A model generated the notes under the pieces. The model worked only from the letters and a program-made list of their open reading frames with translations. It was not told where the DNA came from and did not search any database. The translations under genes were made by a program, and so were the position numbers. A stretch of DNA of 64,000 nt, taken from Ophioderma brevispina (lineage: Eukaryota; Echinodermata; Ophiuroidea; Amphilepidida; Ophiodermatidae). Positions 33,631-45,479 of the stretch are shown here, piece by piece. The first letter of the stretch is position 1, and each line of letters begins with the position of its first letter. Location of the stretch: NCBI GenBank assembly GCA_023653785.1, contig JAMKCH010010146.1, positions 167,930 through 231,929 of the forward strand, written 5' to 3'.

Positions 33631-33771
33631 CTATAAGTATGAGTCCGAGTAATAGGGTAAGTGGACTTACAGAACACGAGCAAACAACCAAGCCAATGGC
33701 TGCCAATGATCCACATATCATGACACATACTCGAGGGCTGCATACCCGAACTACAAAACCGGCCGACACAC
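33631..33771 (-). CDS. SLC16-like gene, second coding exon
   Basis: A 141 bp exon (47 codons) on the minus strand, bounded by the acceptor TTTAATTACAG and donor CTTATAG|GTGAGA, both phase 1. It encodes VSAGFVVRVCSPRVCVMICG followed by SLAAIGLVV...LLLGLILIG: the end of the TM2-3 loop (the position of the family's G-x-L-x-x-R-F-G-x-R motif), TM3 and the start of TM4. Joining it to the neighbouring exons keeps frame and regenerates a Gly codon at each junction. Length and phase fit the exon structure of animal SLC16 genes. It lies 1751 bp upstream of the large exon. Confidence 0.85.
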
Positions 33772-33839
33772 CTGTAATTAAACAAAGTATTTTTTTAATT
33801 TAATTTCGATTTACTTTATATATTAAAATAATTATTTTT

Positions 33840-33917
33840 GTAGGCCGCCAGCTATAGCTGGAGGACCACTTTAATAGCAATCCGTTGTGTGTGTGTGTGT
33901 GTGTATGTGTGTGTGTG

Positions 33918-33953
<36 letters not shown>

Positions 33954-33966
33954 GATGTGTGTGTCA
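33840..33966. repeat. (GT)n microsatellite
   Basis: GTGTGTGT with few interruptions from about 33886 to 33964. It is preceded by a CCAGCTATAGCTGG palindrome at 33848-33861. Confidence 0.9.
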
Positions 33967-34034
33967 CTAAAATGTTAAGTTGGTTTTTTTTTAAATTGCG
34001 TTATTTTTTTCAAATTGACCTCAATTGAAAAGTT

Positions 34035-34342
34035 CAACGCGTTGTGACATTTAGGCAACGCGTTGCGACTTTCTCACAACGCGTTGCGGCAATACGTTAT
34101 GAACCTTATGGCTTGTGAACCTTCGCAACGCGTTGTGAAGCTCGCAATGCGTTGAGAAGCTCGTAACGCTTTGTGAAGGCTTGCAACGCGTTGTGAGTTT
34201 CCACAACGCGTTGCTAGATACTTTGCAACGCGTTGTGGGTCTATTTTTTGAAATACGTCACATAAATTAATCATTCTAATTGGTCGACACCGCAACGTTG
34301 TGAAATAGCGACAACGCATTGCTACTTTCGCACAACGCGTTG
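34035..34342. repeat. Array of the palindrome CAACGCGTTG
   Basis: Eight exact copies start at 34035, 34056, 34077, 34126, 34184, 34204, 34226 and 34333. Four near-copies start at 34145, 34164, 34293 and 34312. The first three are exactly 21 bp apart, but the intervening bases differ. The array is not a simple tandem repeat, because the spacers are unalike while the 10-mer is kept. No coding. Confidence 0.85.
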
Positions 34343-34365
34343 CCGCATTAAGTTATGGCCTGTAT

Positions 34366-34560
34366 GGCTTGCGATACACGTGCACCAAATCGGGGTAAAT
34401 TACTAGTCTAGTAACCCTACCTCGTTAGTTACTACTCGTCAACTTACGGGTAAATTAGCGTGCTAAATCGAAGCTAGTGCGGAGCTGAAGAGTAATTTAT
34501 GAGTAGTAACCGCCCTAGTAAGTAATGTAACGCGAGCCGAGTCGGGGTAGATACTGGTAA
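34366..34560. repeat. Short dispersed element, inverted copy at 41.6-41.77 kb
   Basis: GTGCACCAAATCGGGGTAA followed by TACTAGTCTAGTAA at 34380-34415 recurs in inverted orientation at about 41662-41700. A related GTTTTGTGCACG end lies at 41753-41764. Both copies are rich in AGTAACTGACGAGTAA-like words. Confidence 0.6.
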
Positions 34561-34567
34561 CTGTGGG

Positions 34568-34765
34568 TCTGTTGGGGCATGTGTGGCATGAGATATAGTC
34601 CTCCGGGATCACAGTCCGGGAACAATGGTGAACAATAGATCAATCGATTCAGTTGACTCTTCACGCAACATTAGTTTTCAGAGTTCACGCTTTATTCCGT
34701 TGTCGTCTATGGAGCCCGGACTATGATACCTGCCGGTTTATGATTACTTTCACACCAGAACTCAA
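34568..34765. mobile_element. Dispersed hairpin-ended element (copy also at 53.73 kb)
   Basis: It shares AGATATAGTCC/GGTCC, CACAGTCCG, AATGGTGAACAAT, TCCGTTGTCGTC, GCCCGGACT and CTTTCACACC with 53730-53915 in the same orientation. The CACAGTCCGG and CCGGACT(GTG) words near the two ends pair with each other. Non-coding. Confidence 0.7.
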
Positions 34766-34769
34766 CCAA

Positions 34770-36360
34770 TGCACTTGGACATAGAATATTCGCACTAGAA
34801 TATTCGCACTAGAATACGAATCAAAATTTATCTCATTCACTCAAAAAAATTATTCGGGCTTTTTATACAAAATGACCACGTGTTAGCACGGCAATCACAA
34901 TACCTAAGGTTTATGCCTATAACATTAAACTAGGGCCTTGGACGTGTGCAGGACCCGAGGATTCCAGCCAGTCAATATAAATTTCTACACCAATCACACC
35001 TCTCTCTCATTCACTTCAACCCTTAACCTCTAACCATACTACCCCAACTCTCTCCTACTCTTCACTCCCTCATTCTTCTTCCCAACATAACACCTCCTTT
35101 GCTGTGTATTTGAGTGCTATGGACTCCCAGTTCCCATACATGATTATTTACAATCATACAAAACATTAAGAACCTAAATTGTAAAACTCCAGACAACCTT
35201 GTGTTTGGGAACTACTATGCTGATTGTAAGACCAACGCGCGAGCGACAAGAGAGCGCAATGCGAACATCACGTCACCATTACACATGCCTAATACACTCA
35301 AATTTAACACATTTTCACCATCTAATCACTTCAGTTCGACAAGAACACTTGTTTACAAAATTAATCAAATTTGGATTAGCTGTACCTATTTGTCACACAA
35401 TTGTACATTGATCATCTTTCCATTTTCCAATCCTTCCTTCCATGGAAATTTCCCGCACCCACTATTCTCTCCAAGGTATCTACTTTCCACCTTATTCCTT
35501 CCTTCCAGTGGAAATTTTCCGCTCCCACTATTCGCTTCAAGTCACCTATTCCAAATAGGCTACAGCTTAGATTGTGGGCTGGCCCATTCATGCAATTCCA
35601 AAGGCAACACGTCATAAATGATAAACAAGAATAAGAAACGTGATTTTGGAGTGTTACTTGCCTAATTACAAATGACTCATTAAAATAGTGGTTGCAATGC
35701 TAGCAAGTGTCATAGTAGCATAGGTACAATACACAACATAACCCCACTTGTATCAGAGGAGTTAAACTTCATTGATAATTATCCCAAATCTGAAAGCGTC
35801 ATCGGATACACAATTAACAACATGTGATTTACATGACATCTTGTACGTAAGTATAGCACCATGCACCATCTTTGTATAATGTCTATCTGCAGGCAATGCA
35901 ATCTAATAATCAAATCTGCCATAATAAGGGGGAAGTATTTATTCCAAATGAACGGAAATTGAAGTATTTATTCCAAAAGAACGGGAAATATGAATAGTTG
36001 CAACTCTTAACCGATCACAAGCAAAAATTTCCCGGTCGCAGGGCAAAAAAATCCAAAAAGGGGCTGATTGACCATGAGTTATCCTGGTTTTAAATAAATA
36101 TTTTCCCGATTTCCTCTCAAGATTTTTTCAGAGGGGGCAATCTGCCCCCCCCCCCCTTGCCCCCACCTGGCTACGCCACTGCTTTTTCCCAAATCATAAC
36201 AATTACCAAAGGCATCTTGTTTTGGCATACAATACTCAAATAAAATTTAGGAAGGGAGCTATTTTAATGATTTATGATCTCAAATTGATCATGCCTATAG
36301 GTGCTATTTTAACAACATATTATTCACATCTGTTCATGTATATCATACAATATCAAGTCA
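34770..36360. other. No gene seen within transporter intron 1
   Basis: The frames at 35199-35634 have no recognised family. A 65-70 bp imperfect tandem duplication lies at about 35430-35565 (CCTTCCTTCCA, TGGAAATTT, CCCACTATTC in both halves). A run of C lies near 36145. Confidence 0.45.
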
Positions 36361-36404
36361 CTAATAACCATCAATGCTCTTGAGCCATATTACCAGGCCT
36401 ACAC

Positions 36405-36600
36405 AAGGTGATGAGTGGTGGGTGGTGGATGGTTGGATGTGTGATGGGTGATGTGTGATGAAAGGTGGGTGGTGGACGGGTGATGTGTAGTGAATGGGTG
36501 TATGTGTGATGAATAGGTGGGTGTGTGATGTGTGATGAGTGTGTGGGTGTGTGATGGGTGATGTGGGAGTGAATGAAAGATGTATGAGTAAATAGTGAAT
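36405..36600. repeat. GTGATGGGTG-type minisatellite
   Basis: An irregular array of GTGTGTGATG, GGTGGGTG and TGATGTGTGA units. The Thr/His/Pro-rich minus-strand frame is an artefact of it. Confidence 0.8.
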
Positions 36601-36865
36601 GATGTGTGTGAAAATACCAGTCAACCTTAAATTCATTCCAATACCATTCTTTAAACGCTTAGATTCTATTACCTATACTGCCCATTATTCAAAAGCGCGC
36701 TCTTTGATTGGTTAGTTTACTGCCCATTTTTCTGCAAAATAATGGGTCGCGATTACGCCCTAATGCGTGATGCAAAGCACTCATTCTTTTCGGCGCGTGT
36801 CACCACCACTATAGCGTACACGCGACCATTTTACTTGCCTCGGACACATTATTATTGCATAAATA

Positions 36866-38977
36866 TGATTTGATTTGATTTTATTCGGCAAAATTATAAT
36901 AATATGACAAGTCCTATACAGAATAAAAATTGGAGATTACACAGGATTACCCTTTAAAGCGACATAATGGCATAAAAAATATTCAGACATAATGAAAAGG
37001 ACCCTTACTGAAATCACTTCCACAAGTTTGAACACAATTTTGGTGTTACATTTGTAAAAACAGTAAAACAGGAAAAGTTCCAGAGGGGGAGGTGGCAGTT
37101 CGTGGCAATTTCTTGAAAAAGGATGCTGACATTACTGCCAGCATTTACCAAACTTGAAAAGCATGCTGTCATCAGCTCACAGACCATTGCTATTGTATAT
37201 GTGCTAATCCCGGCTAATCCATCTTTCACTTGCCAGATCAGTATCTTACTACAAGCCTAAAGTACAATGCCTGAATCCTGGTCTGAATGCTTTGATAGTG
37301 TCACAAAACAGGTCAACACCTTGGTTTTCTGTTCCAGAAATTGCCACGAACTGCCACTTTCCCCTCTGGAACTCTTCCTGTTTTTACTGTTTTCACAGAA
37401 TGTAAACATCCAAATTGTTTTCAAACTTGTGGAAGTGATTTCAGTAAGGGTCCTTTTCATTATGTCTGAATAATTTTTATGCCATTATGTCGCTTTAAGC
37501 CCGAAGGCTTATTTCCAAAGGGGTCCTTGCTACAATACATATATTCAAAAAACAATACACAAAACATTCGAAAACAATTAATAATATTACTTAAAAGATG
37601 TACAGTATCAAACATGACTATAATGAAATACAATAAAAAAAATTTAAAAATTAACAATTAATTTGATTTAAAAGATGGCTTTTTACAGACTTCTTAAAAT
37701 TGGACTTGTTGGGAATGGTTTTAATTGCACATGGTAATTCAGCCCAATCATGAATAGCATTGTAATAAAATGACCCTGAAGTTATAGTGGTACATTTGGG
37801 TGGACGGAAATTATGCAAACTAGTTCTGGTACTATGTTGATGAACACTTGATATCCGGGTGAAGTTATTCTTGAGATAATCTGGGCCAACCTCATTATAA
37901 ATATCATGAACATGGTTTAATCTGCGGAGCTGCTTGGCTCTATTATGAATGTCAAGAAAATTTAGTTTCTTAAAATCATTTTCTAAAATATGATATCTAG
38001 CATGCTCGTTGAGAATAAACCTGATAACTTTGTTTTGAGCAATTTGCAAGTTTCTACTCATCTGTTTATGAATGCCACCATACCAGGAAGAAATTGAATA
38101 ATCAAACAAGCAAAGAATGAGAGCGGTACTTAAGATTTTCTTGGTATCTGTATCGAGAAATTTAGCCTGTCTATAAAGAAATTTCAGTCTGGAATTGACT
38201 TTTTTGATGATGGCACGAGCGATATCATCCCCAATTCAGATATTAGTCAATGGTAAGACCCAAGTATTTGACAGAAGGAGTAGCATGAATTATCTGCCCT
38301 TCGCACTCAATAGTGTAATCTTGTCAATTGCCCAGTTTTCGCTTTGTACCAAAAAGAATGAGTTCTGTTTACCCATGTGAAGAGAAAGTTTATTGTCAAT
38401 GAGCCATTTATTGCAGTTGCTGAGGTTTTTACTGAGCTCCTGACCGATTTTAATGGGTCTTTATCAGAGACAATTAATGCGCTGTCATCTGCATACTGAA
38501 GCAGTGTACAATCAACGCAGTTCGGCATATCATTTACATAGCAGAGGAATACGATTGGGCCTAAGATGCTCCCCTGCGGAACACCGCATGTCAAATTCAT
38601 GGAGTCGGAGTCAGAACCGTTAATACTAACGATCTGAGATCTGCAATTTAAGTAGGACTCAAACCAATTGGTGCATTTTATACCCAGAGCTCTTAGTTTG
38701 TTTAATAAAATAGAGTAATTGACACAGTCAAATGCTTTCTGGATGTCAAGAAGCACCATACCTGTGAACATCCCAGCACTGAGTTGGTTTTTGATATAGT
38801 CTTGCAGGTAGATAAGACATGTATCAGTGGAATATTTACCTCTAAACCCTGACTGAAACTTATATAAGATATTGTTATCCGAAAGATATTTAATTGAACC
38901 AACACAGCTTTCTCCAAAATTTTGGAGGCCACAGACAATATACTCACAGGCCTATAATTTCCAGCTAATATGTCCAA
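36866..38977 (-). pseudogene. Jockey/CR1-type LINE, 5'-truncated and interrupted
   Basis: On the minus strand: NYRPVSILSVASKILEKAV (about 38935-38960), MVLLDIQKAFDCVNYS, then CGVPQGSILGPIVFLCYVND and LLQYADDSALIVS with the catalytic Y-A-D-D intact (open at 38307-38771). The post-RT region is at 37651-38109 (SSWYGGIHKQM, AQNKVIRFI, LKKLNFLDIHNR-like). The 3' UTR has a small AAGCC-TTCG-GGCTT hairpin at about 37499-37512. After the 537 bp insert at 36958-37494 the UTR resumes, ending in an AAATC repeat tail at about 36866-36882. Two frame breaks divide the ORF. It lies in intron 1 of the transporter, on the same strand. Confidence 0.9.
36958..37494. mobile_element. TTAA-flanked foldback element inside the LINE 3' UTR
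   Basis: The ends AGCGACATAATGGCAT are perfectly inverted, with complementary arms of about 155 bp (36958-37115 and 37345-37494; both contain AATCACTTCCACAAGTTTG and CAGTTCGTGGCAATTTC). TTAA stands at 36954-36957 and again at 37495-37498 as target duplication, a feature known for piggyBac-type transposition. There is no coding capacity. Confidence 0.9.
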
Positions 38978-40715
38978 ATAAATATGAACATCTTACTCTT
39001 TATTTCTTAAATATACAATTTTTACATTTTCAAACATGTAGGCCCAGTAGAAAACACCAGAAATCAGAATCCACCATCTTATTTAATATTAATCTTATTT
39101 AAGCCTATTATAATTTCCAACCATAAAGGAAATAACTGCAAACCAAATGGAATTTGAAATATTATTTATTATTTATTTTATCAGGACAAACTAATTTACG
39201 GGCTAATTTATTTTATTTTTTTATTTTTTATGTAAAAACGACCGCAATGCATTCCAGAATTGAGTAGGCTTACATTTCTTTGCACATAAGCCCAAACCTC
39301 CAAATCAGCGCAATCTAATATAGTTTAGACTAAGCGCTATGACGTCAATCAATTACATATGCAAATACGACACGCCCCATGAATATGCAAATAATGCAGT
39401 GCATCGCGCACACTATGGCGGCCTACCCATTGCGATCCACGCAGCGATCACCATGAAACAGCAGCACGCATCAGGATATGAACGGGAATACTCCAAAAAA
39501 TTCATTCTCGTTCCGCAAACTTTGCACGCTATAACTATCCCAAATTTCAACGCAGCAGTGGTCGCTTCTACTAATATGAGCCGCTAGGATCTCTCGATCA
39601 GCCATAACTATACTCAATTTTGAAAACATCGAGAACAAAAGTGAATTTTGATGACATTTTCTGAAGGCCAAATGACAATTTTGATCACCTATATAATTAC
39701 ACAGTGAAAAACAACTCGTGTATGGCGTCTCATAGGCGCCTAATATTTCACATAAAATCACAATTATAAAGATGCACAATGGCCTAATACGTCTATAATG
39801 ACGCTTACCCAATGTTCTTCTATACAGGGGTAAGTCAATAATATAACGAAATATACTCAACCGGCCAAAATCTTATTTTGTCGTTAGAAAAGTTCTCCAA
39901 ACTTGACGAACTTCTCGCTAGTAACATTCTCCTCGATTTCGACTGCGCATGCTCATAACAACAAATCCAAAGCTTAAGGGTACGCCATATATTTATATAT
40001 TAATATCGGTATATACGCGCCTATTTTCTTGGCGACCGAAAGTCGCACGTTCCTGAATCTTGGTGGGTGGATGCCCCTTGACCGTCCGAAGACCGAGTTT
40101 TTATTGGTTAGTGGATCAAAGATCATCAGGGACCATTCAAGGTCAAAGGAGATCAAATGGGGTAAACGTTAGTGTATGGACATGAAACTTGGTGGTTCGA
40201 TTGTTGATGGCGAAAATGTTAAAGGTCACGACAAGGTCATCAGGGGTCATTCAAGCCAGGTGATCGCGAAACCCAGGTGATCGCTAAACCCGGGGACCTC
40301 CTAGTATGAAATATTACCTAATAAAATAACATTTTAAAGACTAAGGTGGATGCGAAATTCTGCACGCCTCCATTCCCGTCACAGTAATAAAGGACATCTT
40401 ACCTCGCCAGTAAAAACACCAGCACACGTGAAGTGTTAACAAGTCTTCCATCATGTTAGTATGTGATTTTTCTCGTTTCAAAAGTGTTCTTTTTACATGA
40501 AGAAATTCATACAAGAGATGTGTTATAATATTTGGAGCAACTTTTAGGCGAGGCATAGATCAAAATATTAATTAAGAAAAAATAGTTTTAAAATTGTTTC
40601 TCGGCGAGAAGAATTGGGCGGTAGTAATGTAATCTGATAAAACTACCCACCAACAATACGTTGCGTGAATCATAGAGTTGAAGTGGTACTAAATAATTTC
40701 ATGCATGTTCTTTTG
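38978..40715. other. No gene seen within transporter intron 1
   Basis: Low-complexity TTATTTTATT occurs at 39160-39235. The frames at 39339-39860 are unrecognised. At 40100-40300 the words GGTCATCAGGGGTCATTCAAG and CAGGTGATCGC(G/T)AAACCC are repeated, perhaps the end of an unidentified element. Confidence 0.4.
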
Positions 40716-40724
40716 GGTTCGAGT

Positions 40725-40900
40725 CAAGTCTTTTTATTTATTTATTTATTTATTCGTTTTTATTTACAACCTGGGAGACCATTCAATGACAAGCATTGTT
40801 CTCCCATGGTGCCCAGGTGGCCAGCGGCCATCATAAAATACAAACAACATACACTAATGATTAAAAACTTAAATTACAAACACATGTTAAAGTAAGCAAG
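40725..40900 (-). mobile_element. Probable LINE/SINE 3' end with (TTTA)n tail
   Basis: TTTATTTATTTATTTATTTATT at 40731-40754 is followed by a GC-richer patch, CCATTCAATGACAAGC and GGTGCCCAGGTGG. This is the arrangement expected of a retroposon 3' end on the minus strand. No coding part is recognised. Confidence 0.4.
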
Positions 40901-41599
40901 TAAATAGTCAAACAATTTTAAAAAGTACACATCATATACAGAGTAAAAGGTGGCGGTGGTCACAGCCCGCTGTGGCCATGATCATTGAAAAATCACATCT
41001 TGATATTAAGTTACTATTATGATTTAGAATTTATGCTCCTTTCTCTTTAAAATAATTAGTTGATACCAGCACATCAGACAAAAGAAGATAATCCAGATAT
41101 CAGCCATAGCAATACAGTGTAGTTTCAAAATCTCTTCTAATTGTAATTAAGTTAAAATGAATAGAATACAATAGATAGCCAAAATATTTAGCAACTACAG
41201 AATTGCACGTTACTAATGGCAGATTACACAGTAGAATAGGAGTAAAAATTTAAATTCTTGAGTTACATAAAGTAAATAACAAAAGATATTGTGAGTTCAC
41301 CTTAAGAACAAAGACTCCTATATTAATCACCCCCACATTTTTGTTTGTTTGCTTGTTGTTGAGTTTTGTTGCTTTTGTTTTAAGCAGCGACTAAGTACTA
41401 TTACATACCGCGTTCGATTTGCTTTTTAATTCTTTAATTTCTTGGATGGATATGTTTATATGTTTCAATTTGGAGTTGATTGTGATATTTTCTCAACTTC
41501 AATGCACCTATTATTCAACCAAAAACATTAATCTTTGTACCTGACAATGTAGCTCATGTAGGCCTTAATATAAAAATTGCGACTTACTCGGCAATTACT

Positions 41600-41770
41600 T
41601 TTGCTCCACAGCTAGAGTAACTGACGAGTAAGAAACAATAAGATGTCGGAAATAAAGCTACCAGTCTAGTAAAGTTACCCCGATTTGGTGCACGCAAAAT
41701 CGCAAGATACCTCTCTACTAGACTAGTAGCTTACTCGTCAGTTACTCCGAGGTTTTGTGCACGTGGGTCT
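41600..41770. repeat. Second copy of the GTGCACC...CTAGTCTAGTA element
   Basis: The two halves are mirrored: CTAGTAAAGTTACCCCGATTT with GGTGCACGC, then CTACTAGACTAGTAGC and TTTTGTGCACGTG. The copy at 34366-34560 is in opposite orientation. Confidence 0.6.
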
Positions 41771-44086
41771 TAGAATCATTGTAACTCGTGACTGTCGCGT
41801 ATTTTATAACTAAACTCCAAAAGCACATATGTTTAAAAGTGTATATGACAAAAACAGAATAAAACCAATTCATAGAAGGCGACACACTATTGACACCTGG
41901 AGTTATATTTTAGGAAATTTAATTGTGAGCAAAGCATGATTTTCTTAGAAATATAGTTTAATACTGATCTCTTTGAAGATTGTTCGATTAAGACCTGTAT
42001 GGCAATATCAACACCATTGTTTTTTGCTGATTTTTACAGGAATGATAGATAAAGAAATTGTTGTCATCTTTTAAAAAGGTTGGCGAAAAATATTAAAACA
42101 GATATCTGATGAATTTAACTTAATTGTTCAAACATTCCATGGGTCACCCCATAGTGAACTTCCTCCGGTGCGCTTAAATGCCAAACGCTTTCATAAAAAA
42201 GCTTCCAAGTAATTGTTTCTCATCCTTTCCGGTCATTTTATCGATAACAATGTGAAAGTAGCCCCTTCACAACCTCAAACCGCGGGGTTATAAAAGTATG
42301 CCGTCAATGTGGAAGGGTGGTGGTGGTTGCCTCCCAAGACTAATTTATGCTACATGTTTGAAACTATTCTTCACAGTATGGCTCTAAAACTCTATGCTTA
42401 TGTAAAAGTAATCAATTGTCATCAATTAGAGCTGAAAACCGCTTGAAAATCCAATATCCCTAACTTTATTAGCGCAAAATGGATTTTCCTGTGGAAAATT
42501 ACAATTTTGCTAACTAGCGGACTTTGTGACGTCATTGTGACGCCATACTAAGTATGTTGGTAATTATTTTGGTACTTATTTTGGTATCAATGGATAGAGG
42601 AGGCCCATAGCTATACACTGGTATCAAAATTATAAGCATCAGGTGTTTTATAACAAATTCTCGAGGGGGTAACCACCCTATAGTGTCCTACCTTTCTAAA
42701 ACTCGGAGTCAATTGAAATCACAATTTTAAGAAAATCGCATTTTAAGTTGGGATTTTACATAGGGCTCAATGTAAAAACAGTTCAGTTTTGGCTTATTTA
42801 TCATCTATGAAGTGGGTTAAGGTTCAAATATGCATTGAAATTAAAGATGGCAAGGTCAGCAAACATATTATGGTGAAAAAAATATTTCGAAATTTTTTAC
42901 CCCTAAAGGTCAATCTTGATGACGTCATTTTTCGTCCATAGGCTCTACTAAAATATATTTTAGAAATCAAACATTCGTATTCTTGCTCAATACATCCCAA
43001 TGCATATAAAATATGTTAAAAAGATGGGTTAAATGGTTGCAGAGTATGTTTGTCAGAGAAAATAGCTACTTTTTTCATACCAAAAAACAACTAAAATCAG
43101 AAATTGAGAAAATTGCCTTTAAACTTTTTGTTTTGTACATAAGTCAATGGTGAAAATATATTTAAAACTGATATAAAAATGAAACGAAATAATATTTGGA
43201 AATGAAGTGAAGACAAATAACTAATGTTTTATCTGGGCTAGGGCCTATCAGAATATGCAAAAAACAAATAATTGGAAATTTACATATTTTTCTCCAAAAT
43301 GTGATGACGTCATCAAATTGACGTCATCCGAAACATCTTTGGTTTGAAACTCTATTCTTTCGTAAAATACAAACTGGGGATTGTGTACCAACATGGTAAT
43401 GTGATACGTAGACGTATTACGTAATACATCCTTCACAAACATGATACTCATTCATCTTTTTATTGAAATGCGAAAGCTACTTCTTTCAAACGCACTCAAG
43501 AGCTTTCTATCCCAGGCGTACGTGTAGGGCTGTTGTACGGTAACGTCTACCTGTTTAGCATGCCAATGGCGAAGATATTTCCACTTGCATTTCTTTTTAT
43601 TTCCGCGCGAGAATTTGCACCAAATTACTTCGGGGAAAAATATGTTATTCTTGCATATGTAAAGAATTCTACATAACTTGATATTATTGCAAAAATGATA
43701 TAATTCGTACTGAAAATGACTGCTAAAAACTTTAAAAATCCATAGCTTTTGGTCAACACGGTAAATTTGGAAATATCAAATATGGCTGAGTAGCTGATCA
43801 TCTGAACTTCTCAAAAATCCAATCGGGGCGAAGCGAACCCGCTAGTCACAGCGAACGGATTCCACTTTTCATTCATAAATCTATATTTCGGATATTTACG
43901 GAGACCTCCGAAAGTGGTGCCGAATGCCAAAGCTATATTTAGCGTGCATTTTCAATGGGACACGCACAGTGCAGCAGCAAAGAGGACAACTTTTTAAAAT
44001 CACCCATCGATGAATACTTCGCCCTTATTAAAAGAAAAAGTTTACCACGTTTCCCTATACCGTTTACGGAAATGGAATAGAACATA
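41771..44086. other. No gene seen within transporter intron 1
   Basis: AT-rich and unexplained. TGACGTCA-related words recur (about 42530, 42918, 43305 and 43322). At 43808-43834 GGGGCGAAGCGAACCCGCTAG resembles a decayed form of the GC hairpin of 51.6 and 60.1 kb. Confidence 0.4.
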
Positions 44087-44557
44087 TCATGCAATGCTAT
44101 ATTTGAAGGATGGCTGAATCTGTAGCAGCATTATTTTGCTACATGCTTTTGTTTTCGGGGAAAAACTCAAAATAATTCCAAGAGTTGGTGAGACCCACGC
44201 ACAAGTCTGTGTGCAGCGGTTTCGGTCACAGATTACGTAACGGGGGATTGAACTGCCTATTTTTACAGTGATTGCATTATAAACAAAGTACTTTTTCCCG
44301 TGAGAAATCTTTTCTAAAATAAAATTGAGAAATAAAAATAATATTTCAATCACAAAATGGAGGCTAGTATAACAGTATGCAAATATGACATTATTTTTAA
44401 AATATATTCTGTCAGGCAGCCCTTCACCACTGACGATTGAACGATACGGTTCACAATTAGATGGAACAATCATCCACTTGTCCAATGCATTGGGCATTTC
44501 AAAAGTCCGTCCTAAGTCTGCTGCATTGATAATTCTTTGACCCATACTACCTGCCAC
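44087..44557 (-). other. Unrecognised open frame with a possible exon
   Basis: The 5' part, on the minus strand, follows a plausible acceptor (ACGTGGCAG) at about 44558. It encodes GQRIINAADLGRTFEMPNA and DKWMIVPSNCEPYRSIVSG with natural-looking composition. A possible donor G|GTGAAG lies near 44428. Downstream residues look like translated intron. No family was recognised. It lies on the same strand as, and inside, transporter intron 1. It may be a fragment of another gene or chance. Confidence 0.25.
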
Positions 44558-44801
44558 GTATCCTACTCACAACAAATCCTAGGCTAGTGCATCTTGTGTT
44601 GGTGAAATGTTTCCCATTTCTATGCCTTCTCTGCCTTTTACTGTTAATGCCTGCATTAGCGGATGTTAATGTTAACTAAAACAAAGCTGAAAATAGAGTC
44701 TGTGAAAGACGTAAAATAGAATACTTGAACACCAGACATTCGTTCTAATTAGTAATGTCAAAAATCGTAACATACTCGTTTTCCTCATATACATGTTTTT
44801 A

Positions 44802-44990
44802 TTAGGAATTATTACAATGTAATTCGGTGCAAATAGTACAATTGAAGACTACACTGGAGAATGTCTCATTTGCAGCAGTCCCGCGACCAGTAGGCTGACA
44901 GGATTTTTGAGACTCGGGACAGTGGTGGCATTTGAGTCCTTCTTCCACTGCGGTCTCCAATGTTGGTACTCTTGTAATGCGCAATATCAT
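44802..44990 (-). other. Small cysteine-rich open frame
   Basis: The 62-residue minus-strand frame contains LKCHHCPESQKSC and ends CTICTELHCNNS. The L-x-C-x-x-C start and C-N end faintly resemble a Ly6/uPAR-type exon, but only seven cysteines are present and no signal peptide is seen. The function and reality of the frame are open. Confidence 0.2.
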
Positions 44991-45079
44991 TGTAATGTTA
45001 ATGTCTTTTTAATATACAATTTCTGTTTGGTCTTTTGACCATGGAGGCTTTTAAATAATTATTATACTTTTATACTAAT

Positions 45080-45410
45080 GTTACTGTATTATGGGCGGTA
45101 AAGTTAATGTAGCAGTCGATCGCCCGCCTTTCATCAACACGGCCCTAGTTCGATATCTTGTAGAGCTAGTGCCGTATACGTGAATTTGATTGCCGATCAA
45201 TACCCGCCCTCGCTCCGAAAACTTCGATTTTCACCTACATCTAAAATCTGATTTCTTTCCATGTATCTTTCTTTGCCCTTCTGGATTTACTCGTTGTATT
45301 GTAAGGGTGGTATTGTAACAGCCTTTGACGCTCCACCATGGCGCTCTGAGCACTTCGATATATATGTCGCGCTTTACAAGAAATTAATATTATGCTAAAT
45401 AGTAATAATA
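45080..45410 (+). mobile_element. tRNA-derived SINE-like sequence
   Basis: GTAGCAGTCGA at about 45108 and AGTTCGATATC at about 45148 sit 35-40 bp apart, like degenerate pol III A and B boxes. The 3' end has GAGCACTTCGATATATATGT, then CGCGCTTTACAAG and an AATAATATT tail, as in many animal SINEs. Confidence 0.5.
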
Positions 45411-45479
45411 TTGGAAAAAATACATACTTACTCCTATTATGTCATACTTGGTTTAGTTGGCCCTCACGACATAGGTATA

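Noticed and set aside
33468..33803. 111-codon plus-strand frame
   Set aside because: It is antisense to the second exon of the SLC16-like gene.
33966..34030. Telomere-like or centromere-like tract near the GT repeat
   Set aside because: Only an ordinary microsatellite is present, with no TTAGGG array.
34035..34342. CRISPR-like reading of the CAACGCGTTG array
   Set aside because: The repeat is only 10 bp, spacing is irregular, and the setting is an animal intron with no cas genes.
36361..36636. Thr/His/Pro-rich 91-codon frame
   Set aside because: It is a translated minisatellite.
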